A stretch of 53,362 bases of DNA from an uncultured Lachnospiraceae bacterium (lineage in GTDB: Bacteria > Bacillota > Clostridia > Lachnospirales > Lachnospiraceae): contig CAJUFN010000015.1 in NCBI GenBank assembly GCA_910585545.1, forward strand, positions 1-53,362, written 5' to 3'. The first letter of the stretch is position 1. The number at the start of each line of letters is the position of its first letter. The notes below the pieces were generated by a model, which was not told the DNA's origin, made no database searches, and saw only the letters and a list, made by a program, of their open reading frames with translations. Positions 17,301 through 27,404 of the stretch are shown here, piece after piece. Position numbers and translations under genes: made by a program.

Positions 17301-20300
17301 TTATGCATTTGTTCTTTTCTTCCATGCAATGATCGCTGCTAAGATTGCCACGAGTCCTGCCGCTGCCGGAATCGCTGCATTCGCTGCATCGCCTGTCTTC
17401 ACAGTTGTTTTTCCGGAAGTACTGGTGCTGCTTGTCTTGCTGCCGTCAGAAGCAACCTTCTTATTATCTGAGTTCTGGTCACCTGCTGCTTTCTTATCCT
17501 CGTTCATCTCTTTCGTTACTTTTTCTAACGCTTTTACTGCCTCATCAATCTGGGCCTGTGTCGCATTCTCATCTTCGAACACTGCCACTGCCTGTGCATA
17601 CGCTGCCTTCACTGCTTTTGCAGTCTTGGCTGTATAGAGGCTTAAGTCTACTTCTTTGATCTTTCCTATAAGCTCTTCCAGTTTATCCTTATTCGGGATC
17701 TCACGAAGCGTACGTCTTGCTGCTTCCAGTGTTGCTCTTGCTGCATCCACTGCATCCTGGGTTGCTGCTTCATCATTGTATACCATAAGCGCTGCATCAT
17801 ATGCTGCTTTAAAGATTGCAAAACTTTCCTCAGTGTAGATTGTTTCGTTATTTACATACTGAATGGATTTATCGATCAGTTTCTTAAGCGCCTCTTTTTC
17901 TACGCCCGGTGTCTCTTTCAATGTCAGTCCGTCAAATGCTGCCTGCAAAGTATCTTTTACTCTGTCTACCACATCCTGATCTGCCTCAGTCAGCGTTTCA
18001 TTCGCAATGACTTCTGCTGCTGCTTCCAATGCTGCGTTGAATAGATTTGCGCTTCCATCTGTATAATTTGTAACATCGGTATCCTTCACTTCTTCATACA
18101 ATGCGATCAACGCACTCTTGTCTGCCGGCTGTTTGTCAGGTACTTTTTCGCTTAATCCATTGATGGCTGCTTCCAGCGTATCCGCTGCTACATCAATGAG
18201 ACCCTGACTTGCATCTTTATTCTCAAGTACTGCCTGTCCTACTGCCAATGTACTTGTAAGTGTGGCAACACTTTCTTCGGTATACTTGCTTGTATCCCCT
18301 GCAAGGATGCCTTCTGCCTGTGCTACGAGCTGCTCCAGTCTGCTCTTATCTGTGATCACTTCTTTTTCAACCAGCTCATCTTTTGCTTTCTGAAGTGCCT
18401 CTGTCGCAGTCTTAATATCTCCTGCCAATGCATTTTCGCCGTCTTCCAATACTTTCAATGCCTCATTATATGCATTTTGAAGTGCTGCTGCAGTCTCTTC
18501 CGTATAATTGTCAATGTTTGGAAGATAGAGGTCTTCCACTTCTTTTACAAGAATTTGCAGCGGCTTATTGTCTCCGCCGATGAAATCAAGCATATGTACC
18601 AGTGCAAGCAGTTCTTTATATACCTGATTAACTTCATCTTGGCTTACGGTATTGTCCGCTAAGATTGCTTCTGCTTCCTGGTATTTTGCTTCCAATGCCG
18701 TCTTTACTGCCGGGATCACACTTGCATACGCATCTTTCGCCATCTGTTTTTGTGCATAGTCAACGAGTGCTTCCAGATCTGACTTATCTGTCTCTACCGG
18801 TTCTGGTTCTTCGCCATCTTCTAAGTTATAGCTAACAACATAGGTGCCATCTTCTTTTACATCTTGAATGATATCCCACTCAGCATTCGTATAAATTCCA
18901 CCGGATACTGTGTATTCGCAAGGAGTTCCGTCTGCCTGATATTTTGGAACGATCATTCTATCTGTTACAGTGTTTGGCAATACGTTATTAGATGCGATAG
19001 TAGCAAACTCTGTCTGTCCTGCACCTTTATAGATCAAGGTTACTGTATTGGCACGTTTGCCGGCTTTATTATTATTATCATTCCAGTTTACTTCCGTATC
19101 TACTGCAACAGATTTTACTGCGCTTACTACAAAACCTTCTTCTATGGTTCCGCCGCATTTATAAACATAACCTTCCTGTGCATCACCGTTAAAGTCTTCG
19201 GTTATGCTGTAGATTGCAAAGGTATTGCCCATCTCCGGATCCACATTTTCGAATGTTCCCGCCCAGTCGTTTTCTGCTGATAATGTCAGTGTGCTGCCTT
19301 CTACTTTGCTGCCGTCAACCATAAGTCCGACTTCAACACTTTCCGGACGGTCACTATCTGCATTATCGCCATCCTGCCAGTTCATAGCTACATTTACTTC
19401 AAATGGCTCAGGAAGGATTGCTTTGTATACATGGATTTCTCCGATACAAGCAAGCTTATAAGCAATCTGATTATAGCTATCTCTCACTTCCACTTTCATT
19501 CTGTCAGCAGTTACCGGCTCATCGAAGATAACCTCTCCATTACCTTTCGCACCTTCCGTAAATGTAAATGTTTTTACTTCTTTCCAATCTTCATCACCGG
19601 ATTTTGCATAGATTACTGCTTCTTTTATTAATCCGTTATTTCCCTCTGGTGTCTTACCCTGGAACTTAAGCTTTCCGACGAGCTGTTCTTCCCCAAGACC
19701 GAATTCGATAGACTGTGGAAGCACTTCATATGTACTTGGCTCTGTATAACTTGTATGCCATGCAGTTCCCAAGCTTCCGTCAAATGCAAAGTCTGCTCCG
19801 CCGTCATTATACTGTACCGGAGACTTAAAGGATGTTGCGCTGCAGTCTGCTTTCATGATACTCTGAGGAATTTCTTCATAAGTAATCTCTGCCACAGATG
19901 CTTTCGCCTGGATTCTCTTTCCTTCATGCTGCACTGCTTCTTCGTTGAATCTGATTACATATTCGTTGGTCACAAGCTGATTTTCAGACTGTACGATTAC
20001 TTTTGCCACGCCGGATTCATTGACCGGAACTACCGTTACTGCTGCGTTATCCTTCGCTTTTGCCAGGATAACTGCATTTTCTGCATCTTCTACGGCTGCT
20101 GTATATCCGTCTTCATTTACTTCTCCTGCCACGAAACCGCCTACTTCAACGCCGTCTACCATAAGGCTGTCTAACGTAGCCGTATTGTTCATGGTATAGC
20201 CAAATGCAGTCGTCCAGATTTCTGCCTCTTTCAGACCTACATAACCATTGCCCTGCTGTTTCATTGTGATACGCACGCCTTTTACACTATGAGGTCCATC

Positions 20301-23300
20301 CAGTGTGAATGTAGTCTCGCCGGATGGTGAAAATGCAGTCGCGCTATATCCAACCTCACGGAAATCAAGTCCGTCCTCTGCAACTTCGATCGTTACTTTT
20401 TCCGGAACACTTACGCTGTTATCTGTGTAGAACCATAATTTCACTACATCTACTTCTTTCGCCTCATCCCATGTAAATGTGATGAATGGTGATGAGCTCT
20501 GAAGATGGTCATTCCAGTTCGTCCAACGTTCCTGTGCGCTGCTGGTATTATTCTTCACGCCGTTTACGATAGAAAGAAGGTTGTCTGCTTTCTGTCCGCA
20601 GCTTTCTGTAAGTGTTGCATACATCGGAGCTACGTTGACTGGTTCCATAGTCTCGCCTTCTGCCACACGTACGGTTGCATATGTTTGATAGGAAATTTCG
20701 TCTGAGAGCCGGATTGTTCCTGCTACTGTAACCACCTGATCCACTTCTGCAATATCTTCTTTTGCGATTTCATCCCATACCACTGGATATTCGCCGTATA
20801 CCTCGCCATTTTCCAGAATTCCTGCTACCGTCTTCGGTAATGCCGGAACAACCTCTTTGCTTGTTGCTCTGGAGTAATTTTTAAATCCACAGAATACAGG
20901 CAATACCGTAAGGAATGCTTCTACTGCAATCTCTTCTTCTCCTACGCTAAGCACACCGTTGATCGTGTACTCGCCAGGTGCATTGTAGATATCTTCCGTA
21001 ACTTCTTCCCATGTAAGCGTTCCTTTTGCTGTTTCGCCGTCACTCATAGTCACGTCTACTTCTGTCTCAAGCTCTGGAGCTGTTCCCATGGTTACTGTGT
21101 ATTCTTTTTTAATCTTATAATCTTTTACGTATGCTTCTCCCTGGTTCTCGCCTGCTGTATTGACTGTCACAGCTGCACCAGTAAGACCTGCTGATTCTGC
21201 TTTTAAAGTAAATCCGCCTGCTTTTTCTGTGCTGCGTACGATTACGAGCGCTTTTCCCTGGAATACATCAATATTTGCTGTCTTGTCGCTTGTAAGTACA
21301 GTTGGCTGTTGGAACTTATCTGTTGTAGACGGATTACCGTTATCTACACCGACGATCGTTCCGTTACCTGTCAGACTGAGACGGATATTGTTTCTTGCAG
21401 CGCTTACGAATTCATCATTCGCATCCATCACGTCTACCGCAATGTAGGAAAGGCTGCTTCCATCTGCCTGGATCTCACTCTTTTCAGCTTCTGCTTTCAG
21501 GTAAGTTCCCTTATCGCTGTTTGTAGTTACATAGTCAAGACCGTATGTATCTTCGATAAGATTTCCTGCTTCATCATATGCTTTTGCACTTAATGTACCT
21601 GCTTCATACTGTACATTAAACTGTGCAGCCATACGTTTCCACTCTGCACTCTCATTCACTGCTGTGCAAAGATCTGCATTATCGGATACATTTGTGTAAG
21701 TTGCATATTTATATCCTGCGCTTGTTGTAAAATCATTTCTTGTTGCGGTTCCGATCTTTACATCATTTAAGAATAATTCTACTTTTGCTGCATTCGAATA
21801 CAGATAAACCGGAACTTTGCCATTGTTGATAACAAGGTCTTCTTCATTCCAGCTCTGCGGTACTACATGCAAGGTTGTCTTATCTTCTACCCACTGACTG
21901 GAGTAATAGTAATAAGAATCTTTTGGGAAACCTGCCGTATCAATTACACCGAAGTAACAAGAGTTCGGTACTGCCTGATTACCTCCGACAACGCTTCCTG
22001 TACCCGTTCCGTTCCATGGGCCTGTTCCGGTAGGCTCGCCGATGTAATCAAAGCCTGTCCAGATGAATTCACCCATGATGAAATCATTTTTGATTGTGTA
22101 ATACCAGGATTCTCTTGCGGTATTTCCCCAACCTACGCTTGCGGTATCATATGCAGTACACTGATAGTCTCCAAATGAAGAGGAGGAAGACAGTGTGTTG
22201 TAGATACCACGGCTGTTTGCCGGAGAAGCTGTCTCAGTACCTACCAGCGGCCATGTAGGCTGCTGATTGTGCTTATTTGCATACTGTGTCGGATAGTAGT
22301 TAAGTCCTACCACACCGTTTGCTGCAGCCAGCTGCCTGTCAATATTGGTACGGAAATCACTTGAACTCCATGAGGACTGATTATCTCCCATTGTGATCGG
22401 TTTTGTATCATCAATATCCTTGATCCATTTGATCAGGTTCGTTGCGATTCCCGGGTAAGTCGTCTGACAGTTATTTCCGCCGACACAACCTGTCGGAAGT
22501 TCGTTACCGATAGACCACATAACAACCGACGGATCGTTTTTGTCACGGTTTATGGTTGTTTCCAGTGTAAACTGTGACCATGTCATATCTGCATTTCCGC
22601 CAATCACCTGATTGTCTGCTGCAAGTTTTGTATTAAATTCTTTACCAAAGTCATTATAGTTTCCGTTTTTATAGTTTGTCCATCCATCAAAGAGCTCATC
22701 CATAACGAGCATACCTTCTTCGTTACAGATAGAAATCAGCATATCAGACGGAACATTATGGCTGGAACGGATTGCATTACATCCCATGCCTTTTAAAATC
22801 TCAACCTGACGTTTTACTGCATCATAGTAAGATGCTGCACCTAAAGCGCCCTGGTCATGGTGCATACAAACACCTTTCATTTTGACATTCTCGCCATTTA
22901 AGAGGAAGCCTTCGTTCGCATCGAATTCGATATAGCGGAAACCAAATTCTGTCTCATAAGAGTCGATAACTTCATCTCCATCGAGAATTTCTGTCTGAAC
23001 GTAGTAAAGATTTGGCTCGTCACAATCCCAAAGTTTCGGCTGATTTACCAAAATCTCCTGCTCTGTCATTGCCTGTGCATCAGCTTCCAGTGTCATTTCT
23101 GCTTCTGCTGCTTCTGATACCGCCTCCCCGTTTTCATCAAGAAGGGTTGTACGTACCGTAACGGTACCTTCTGCATCTCTTTCATTTTTTACTTCTGTCT
23201 CTACGTGGACTGTCACATCACCGTTCTGCTCTTCTTCCAGGTTCGGTGTTGTCACATAGGTTCCTTCGTCTGCCACATGGATGTCGCCTGCTACCATGAG

Positions 23301-23891
23301 TGTCACATCTCTGTAGATTCCGGAACCGGAATACCAACGGCTTGACGGGAATTCATTGACTGTTTTCACGGAAATTACGTTCTCAGTCTCGCCGTCACAT
23401 GTTACATAGTCTGTAATATTAAACGAGAAATCATTATATCCGTAGAAGTTTTCACCAATCTTTGTTCCGTTTACATACACATATGCATGGTTGTAAACAC
23501 CATCAAAGTTCAGTATTAATGTCTTTCCTTCATAATCTCTTGGAAATACGACATTTTTGCGGTACCATCCTGTTCCTCCCGGAAGGAAACCGGATTCTGC
23601 CTCGTACTGTGCAGAGAATTCCTGATCCATACTGAAATCATGCGGAATTTGAATGTCTTCCCAACCAGAATCGTCAAATTCTTTTGCAGAAGCATTGGAA
23701 TCATCGCCCAGGTAAAATTTCCATTCCTTGTTAAAGTTGCCTTTTTCTGCCTTTGTCTCCGGAACAAAGGATGCTGCCTTTGCCGGCTCTTCTTTTACGT
23801 CTTTGGCGGCTGCCGGAACACTAAAACTTCCGACTACCATAGACGCTGCCATAAGTGACGCCAGCCAGCGGGCTCTTGTTTTCATTTTCAT
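17301..23891 (-). CDS. Giant surface-anchored GH2 beta-galactosidase
   Basis: About 2196 residues. The start is taken at 23891 (MKMKTRARW), preceded by AAAGGAGGAG; an ATG 57 bp upstream has no such signal. Signal peptide ends VPAAA. Then: GH2 sugar-binding domain (about 50-200), Ig-like domain, TIM barrel with acid/base E464 (WSIGNE) and nucleophile E553 (VGTET), DUF4982-like and Ig-like domains, two Big4-like domains, two F5/8-type carbohydrate-binding modules (about residues 1100-1240 and 1390-1550), a cadherin-like sandwich, two Cna-B-like domains (VAMNWQDGDN, TEVNWNDNNN), six FIVAR repeats and a tail with TVKTGDAAN, hydrophobic stretch and WKKR. It should cleave terminal beta-galactose from mucin-type or milk-type glycans at the cell surface. 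Its six-FIVAR stalk is collinear with that of the GH29 enzyme. Confidence 0.92.
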   Translation of the reverse strand: MKMKTRARWLASLMAASMVVGSFSVPAAAKDVKEEPAKAASFVPETKAEKGNFNKEWKFYLGDDSNASAKEFDDSGWEDIQIPHDFSMDQEFSAQYEAESGFLPGGTGWYRKNVVFPRDYEGKTLILNFDGVYNHAYVYVNGTKIGENFYGYNDFSFNITDYVTCDGETENVISVKTVNEFPSSRWYSGSGIYRDVTLMVAGDIHVADEGTYVTTPNLEEEQNGDVTVHVETEVKNERDAEGTVTVRTTLLDENGEAVSEAAEAEMTLEADAQAMTEQEILVNQPKLWDCDEPNLYYVQTEILDGDEVIDSYETEFGFRYIEFDANEGFLLNGENVKMKGVCMHHDQGALGAASYYDAVKRQVEILKGMGCNAIRSSHNVPSDMLISICNEEGMLVMDELFDGWTNYKNGNYNDFGKEFNTKLAADNQVIGGNADMTWSQFTLETTINRDKNDPSVVMWSIGNELPTGCVGGNNCQTTYPGIATNLIKWIKDIDDTKPITMGDNQSSWSSSDFRTNIDRQLAAANGVVGLNYYPTQYANKHNQQPTWPLVGTETASPANSRGIYNTLSSSSSFGDYQCTAYDTASVGWGNTARESWYYTIKNDFIMGEFIWTGFDYIGEPTGTGPWNGTGTGSVVGGNQAVPNSCYFGVIDTAGFPKDSYYYYSSQWVEDKTTLHVVPQSWNEEDLVINNGKVPVYLYSNAAKVELFLNDVKIGTATRNDFTTSAGYKYATYTNVSDNADLCTAVNESAEWKRMAAQFNVQYEAGTLSAKAYDEAGNLIEDTYGLDYVTTNSDKGTYLKAEAEKSEIQADGSSLSYIAVDVMDANDEFVSAARNNIRLSLTGNGTIVGVDNGNPSTTDKFQQPTVLTSDKTANIDVFQGKALVIVRSTEKAGGFTLKAESAGLTGAAVTVNTAGENQGEAYVKDYKIKKEYTVTMGTAPELETEVDVTMSDGETAKGTLTWEEVTEDIYNAPGEYTINGVLSVGEEEIAVEAFLTVLPVFCGFKNYSRATSKEVVPALPKTVAGILENGEVYGEYPVVWDEIAKEDIAEVDQVVTVAGTIRLSDEISYQTYATVRVAEGETMEPVNVAPMYATLTESCGQKADNLLSIVNGVKNNTSSAQERWTNWNDHLQSSSPFITFTWDEAKEVDVVKLWFYTDNSVSVPEKVTIEVAEDGLDFREVGYSATAFSPSGETTFTLDGPHSVKGVRITMKQQGNGYVGLKEAEIWTTAFGYTMNNTATLDSLMVDGVEVGGFVAGEVNEDGYTAAVEDAENAVILAKAKDNAAVTVVPVNESGVAKVIVQSENQLVTNEYVIRFNEEAVQHEGKRIQAKASVAEITYEEIPQSIMKADCSATSFKSPVQYNDGGADFAFDGSLGTAWHTSYTEPSTYEVLPQSIEFGLGEEQLVGKLKFQGKTPEGNNGLIKEAVIYAKSGDEDWKEVKTFTFTEGAKGNGEVIFDEPVTADRMKVEVRDSYNQIAYKLACIGEIHVYKAILPEPFEVNVAMNWQDGDNADSDRPESVEVGLMVDGSKVEGSTLTLSAENDWAGTFENVDPEMGNTFAIYSITEDFNGDAQEGYVYKCGGTIEEGFVVSAVKSVAVDTEVNWNDNNNKAGKRANTVTLIYKGAGQTEFATIASNNVLPNTVTDRMIVPKYQADGTPCEYTVSGGIYTNAEWDIIQDVKEDGTYVVSYNLEDGEEPEPVETDKSDLEALVDYAQKQMAKDAYASVIPAVKTALEAKYQEAEAILADNTVSQDEVNQVYKELLALVHMLDFIGGDNKPLQILVKEVEDLYLPNIDNYTEETAAALQNAYNEALKVLEDGENALAGDIKTATEALQKAKDELVEKEVITDKSRLEQLVAQAEGILAGDTSKYTEESVATLTSTLAVGQAVLENKDASQGLIDVAADTLEAAINGLSEKVPDKQPADKSALIALYEEVKDTDVTNYTDGSANLFNAALEAAAEVIANETLTEADQDVVDRVKDTLQAAFDGLTLKETPGVEKEALKKLIDKSIQYVNNETIYTEESFAIFKAAYDAALMVYNDEAATQDAVDAARATLEAARRTLREIPNKDKLEELIGKIKEVDLSLYTAKTAKAVKAAYAQAVAVFEDENATQAQIDEAVKALEKVTKEMNEDKKAAGDQNSDNKKVASDGSKTSSTSTSGKTTVKTGDAANAAIPAAAGLVAILAAIIAWKKRTNA

Positions 23892-23986
23892 GAAACTACT
23901 CCTCCTTTTTAAATAGTTTTCTCGAAATCTTCGGTCCGATAGAATCAAAAACCTTAGATTCCATTGTTACTAAAATCTATTAGCAT

Positions 23987-23992
23987 ATTATA
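23987..23992 (-). promoter_or_regulatory. Possible -10 box for the GH2 gene
   Basis: TATAAT on the minus strand, about 95 bp before the chosen start, preceded by TGTGG. The -35 region (GGCTGT or a shifted reading of it) is weak, so this is only a candidate. Confidence 0.35.
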
Positions 23993-24040
23993 CCACATCC
24001 AAATACAAACAGCCATATAAAAAGACTTATAAATTAGTAA

Positions 24041-24068
24041 CAGTTCACCCACACATATGGCTGAACTG
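24041..24068 (-). terminator. Probable truA operon terminator
   Basis: CAGTTCA/TGAACTG stem with further partial pairing in the loop, 12 bp after the truA stop. The T-rich stretch follows some bases later, so strength is uncertain. Confidence 0.5.
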
Positions 24069-24079
24069 CTGCTAAGATT

Positions 24080-24817
24080 TTATTTATATTCAATTTCTAC
24101 AAGCATGAGTCCTTGCGGCGGAGCCGTTACCCCTGCGGCGGTGCGATTCTTTGCTTGCAGTATTTCTTTGATTTTCTTTGGTTCATAAAAACCACGCCCG
24201 ACACGAATCAGCGTTCCGACAATAATCCTTACCATATTATATAAGAAACCATTCCCACGGATCCGGATGGTGATTTCATCCCCCTGCTTTTCTATATCCA
24301 GACTATAGATGGTGCGCACCGTATCTTCTACATCCGTACGCACATTGCAGAAACTGACAAAATCATGGGTACCCACAAGATAAGATGCCGCTTCTTTCAT
24401 GTGCGCCAGATTCAAATCGTAGGAGACAAAATAGTTGGTATACCGCTTCATCGGCACCGGAATCTTGGTATTCAAAATATGATATTCGTATGTTTTCCGA
24501 CAGTTACAATACCTTGGATGCCAGTCTAACGGCACTTCTTCTGATTTTACGATCGCAATATCCTCCGGGAGTCTTTGATTTAATGCATAGGACATTCTTT
24601 CCGGTGGAATCGTACTTTCAGTATCGAATACTGCCACATTTCCCAGGGCATGTACTCCCGAATCCGTACGGCTTGCCCCAATGACTGCCGTCTCTTCCCC
24701 TGTCAGCTTTTTTATCGCTTTATTTAATATCTCTTCCACTGTAATGCCGTTTGGCTGTATCTGCCATCCGCAGTAATTGGTTCCGTCATAAGCTACGGTA
24801 AGTTTAATTCGTCTCAT
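24080..24817 (-). CDS. truA: tRNA pseudouridine(38-40) synthase TruA
   Basis: Converts uridines 38-40 of the tRNA anticodon arm to pseudouridine. The catalytic Asp is D52 in SRTDSGVHALGN; VAYDGTNYCGWQIQPNG at the N-terminus and FLYNMVRIIVGTL near the C-terminus are family hallmarks. Start placed at the ATG at 24817 (MRRIKLTV) with AAGGAAAG before it; a TTG 27 bp further out is open but lacks such a site. 245 residues, normal. It is last in the ecf operon, a common position in Firmicutes, but the usual downstream rplM-rpsI is not here. Confidence 0.95.
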   Translation of the reverse strand: MRRIKLTVAYDGTNYCGWQIQPNGITVEEILNKAIKKLTGEETAVIGASRTDSGVHALGNVAVFDTESTIPPERMSYALNQRLPEDIAIVKSEEVPLDWHPRYCNCRKTYEYHILNTKIPVPMKRYTNYFVSYDLNLAHMKEAASYLVGTHDFVSFCNVRTDVEDTVRTIYSLDIEKQGDEITIRIRGNGFLYNMVRIIVGTLIRVGRGFYEPKKIKEILQAKNRTAAGVTAPPQGLMLVEIEYK

Positions 24818-24852
24818 TTTTTCTTTCCTTGATTCATATTTCAAATATATAT

Positions 24853-25677
24853 TTAGAAAATCCAGATTGAAAATTCTACAAATCGTCCTGCCGCGACCAC
24901 TGCTGCAACATACAAAATCATAATGGCATAGGCTATATAATCACGGTTCTTATAGATAAGCGGTTTCATTTTCGTACGCCCTTCGCCGCCATAATAACAT
25001 CTTGCCTCCATCGCCGTGGCAAGATCATTTGCTCTTCGAAATGCCGACACGAATAAAGGCACAAGGATCGGTACCATATTTTTCGCCTTCTGGATGATGT
25101 TTCCACTTTCCAGATCTGCTCCTCTTGCAATCTGCGCTTTCATGATTTTGTCTGTTTCTTCCAGAAGGATTGGAATAAATCTCAACGCAATGGACATCAT
25201 CATTGCGATTTCGTGTACCGGCACTTTAATTTTCCCAAGCGGTTTTAATAATCGCTCCAGACCATCTGTCAGAGCATTTGGCGTCGTCGTAAATGTCATC
25301 AGCGAAGCCCCCATGATGAGGAACACCAGCCGGACTGCCATGTACACCGCTGTACGCAATCCTTCATCGGTGATCTTAAAAATCCCTGCACTCCAAAGGA
25401 TTGTTCCCGTTCCTGTCAGAAATAAATTAAATAATACGGTAATCATCAGAAGTACAACGATTGGTTTTAGTCCCTTTACAATGAATTTCACCGGTACCTT
25501 GGAAAGCCAGATAATGCTTGTCAGAAATATGACTGCGACGCCGTATCCTAACAGATTCTTCGGAAGGAACAGCGAAATCATATAAAGTAATGTACCGACA
25601 ATTTTCACTCTTGGATCCAGCCTGTGCAGCGGACTGTCTGCCGGATAATATTGTCCGATTGTAATATCTCTTAACAT
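24853..25677 (-). CDS. ecfT: Energy-coupling factor transporter transmembrane protein EcfT
   Basis: Integral scaffold of group II ECF vitamin importers; it couples the two ATPases to interchangeable substrate-binding S components. Several TM segments, the N-terminal DPRVKIVGT motif, and the two coupling-helix Ala-Arg-Gly-type motifs, one seen as QIARGADLE and the other as AMEARCYYGG. 274 residues, normal. It starts 15 bp after ecfA2, inside the operon. Confidence 0.94.
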   Translation of the reverse strand: MLRDITIGQYYPADSPLHRLDPRVKIVGTLLYMISLFLPKNLLGYGVAVIFLTSIIWLSKVPVKFIVKGLKPIVVLLMITVLFNLFLTGTGTILWSAGIFKITDEGLRTAVYMAVRLVFLIMGASLMTFTTTPNALTDGLERLLKPLGKIKVPVHEIAMMMSIALRFIPILLEETDKIMKAQIARGADLESGNIIQKAKNMVPILVPLFVSAFRRANDLATAMEARCYYGGEGRTKMKPLIYKNRDYIAYAIMILYVAAVVAAGRFVEFSIWIF

Positions 25678-25692
25678 ACTGTCATCCTTCCT

Positions 25693-26544
25693 CTATCTGA
25701 TATGCACCGCTTTCATAATCTCGTCTGCCGCTTCTTCTATGGTCGTAACATCCCCGGAAACCGGCATTCCTTTTTTCTTTAATTCCTGCATAATATAAGT
25801 CACCTGCGGCGCCGCAAGTCCTACCGCTTCCAATTCCCGATAATGCCGAAATACTTCTTTGGGCGTGCCGTTATACATCACTTGGGCATGATTCATGACA
25901 ATAATACGGTCCACATATTTTGCCACATCTTCCATGCTATGTGAAACCAGCACAACTGTTATCTCCGTCTCTTTGTGAAGCTTTGCAATCTGGTCTAAAA
26001 TCTCATCCCGCCCTTTCGGGTCAAGTCCTGCTGTAGGTTCATCCAGCACAAGTATCTTGGGATGCATTGCCAGAACGCCTGCAATTGCCGCACGCCTTTT
26101 TTGCCCGCCGGATAATTCAAACGGGGACTGATTGTGATATTTTTCCTTTAAACCCACCAGTCTTAAGGCTTCTTTGGCACGTTTTATGCACTCTTCTTCG
26201 GAAAGTCCTTGATTCTTCGGACCGAAACAGACATCTTTCAACACATCTACCTCGAATAGCTGATGTTCCGGATATTGAAACACAAGCCCTACCTGACTGC
26301 GCAGTTCTTTCATAGGATATCCGGTCTCATAAATATTTTTCCCATCATAATAAAGTGCTCCGCTCGTTGCCTTGATAAGTCCATTCAAATGCTGGATCAA
26401 AGTGGATTTTCCAGAACCGGTATGCCCGATAATTCCGATAAATTCTCCGTCCGGAAATTCCAGACAGATATCTTTTAGCGCCTGCTTCTCGTATGCGGTT
26501 CCCTGACTGTATATATAATTTACATGCTCTAATTTCATTGACAT
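25693..26544 (-). CDS. ecfA2: ECF transporter ATPase EcfA2
   Basis: ABC ATPase of the shared ECF energizing module. Walker A GHTGSGKST; Q-loop FQYPEHQLFE; signature FELSGGQKRR; Walker B ILVLDEPTAGLDP; H-loop VSHSMEDVA. The FELSGGQKRR signature and second place in the gene order fit EcfA2. The start overlaps the end of ecfA1 by 10 bp. Confidence 0.93.
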   Translation of the reverse strand: MSMKLEHVNYIYSQGTAYEKQALKDICLEFPDGEFIGIIGHTGSGKSTLIQHLNGLIKATSGALYYDGKNIYETGYPMKELRSQVGLVFQYPEHQLFEVDVLKDVCFGPKNQGLSEEECIKRAKEALRLVGLKEKYHNQSPFELSGGQKRRAAIAGVLAMHPKILVLDEPTAGLDPKGRDEILDQIAKLHKETEITVVLVSHSMEDVAKYVDRIIVMNHAQVMYNGTPKEVFRHYRELEAVGLAAPQVTYIMQELKKKGMPVSGDVTTIEEAADEIMKAVHIR

Positions 26545-27380
26545 AATATCTTCACCAACTCTTCTTTTCGCAAAATTCCGTTTGGAATATTTAGGCCGCG
26601 CTTTCTTAATTCATACGCCAGCATGGTTACCTGCGGTACATCCAGGCGGTATTCTTTCAATTCTTCCACCCTGGAAAAAATCTCACGCGGCGTTCCCTGC
26701 ATGACAATCTTACCGTGGTCCATGACAATGACGGTATCTGCATCAATTACTTCTTCCATATAATGGGTAATCAGAATTGCCGTCACCTTTTCTTTTTCAT
26801 GCAGTTTTTTTACGGTTTTTAATACTTCCTTTCGGCCGTTGGGGTCGAGCATCGCCGTCGGTTCATCCAGAACGATACATTTTGGACGCATCGCTACGAC
26901 TCCCGCAATCGCCACGCGCTGTTTCTGCCCGCCGGATAGTTTATTCGGAGAATGATGCCGATACTCAATCATCCCCACCGCGTTTAAACTTTCTTCCACG
27001 CGCCGCCAGATTTCTTCGGTAGGCACTCCGATATTCTCAGGTCCGAATCCCACATCCTCTTCCACAACGGTTCCGATAATCTGGTTGTCCGGATTCTGGA
27101 ACACCATTCCCGCAGACTGACGGATATCCAGAAGATTTTCATCTTGCTTCGTATCCTTTCCCGCAACCCACATAGTACCTCCGGTTGGCACAAGAATCGC
27201 ATTCATATGCTTTGCCAATGTAGATTTGCCGGAGCCGTTATGCCCTAAGATGGCAATAAATTGTCCGGGTTCTATGGAAAGTTCTACGCCATCTACCGCC
27301 ATATGCGTGCCGATGACGTTCCCTTCCTCATCCCTCTTTTCATATTCAAAACTTAAGTTCTCTGTCTTGATCATTTCCAC
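26535..27380 (-). CDS. ecfA1: ECF transporter ATPase EcfA1
   Basis: Partner ATPase of EcfA2. Walker A GHNGSGKST; Q-loop FQNPDNQIIG; signature NKLSGGQKQR; Walker B CIVLDEPTAMLDP; H-loop ITHYMEEV. The likely start is GTG at 27380 (AAGGA 9 nt upstream); an ATG two codons later is the alternative. It follows ribU by 24 bp. Confidence 0.93.
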   Translation of the reverse strand: MEMIKTENLSFEYEKRDEEGNVIGTHMAVDGVELSIEPGQFIAILGHNGSGKSTLAKHMNAILVPTGGTMWVAGKDTKQDENLLDIRQSAGMVFQNPDNQIIGTVVEEDVGFGPENIGVPTEEIWRRVEESLNAVGMIEYRHHSPNKLSGGQKQRVAIAGVVAMRPKCIVLDEPTAMLDPNGRKEVLKTVKKLHEKEKVTAILITHYMEEVIDADTVIVMDHGKIVMQGTPREIFSRVEELKEYRLDVPQVTMLAYELRKRGLNIPNGILRKEELVKILCQ

Positions 27381-27404
27381 TTTTCATCATCCTTTTTCGT
27401 CCGC

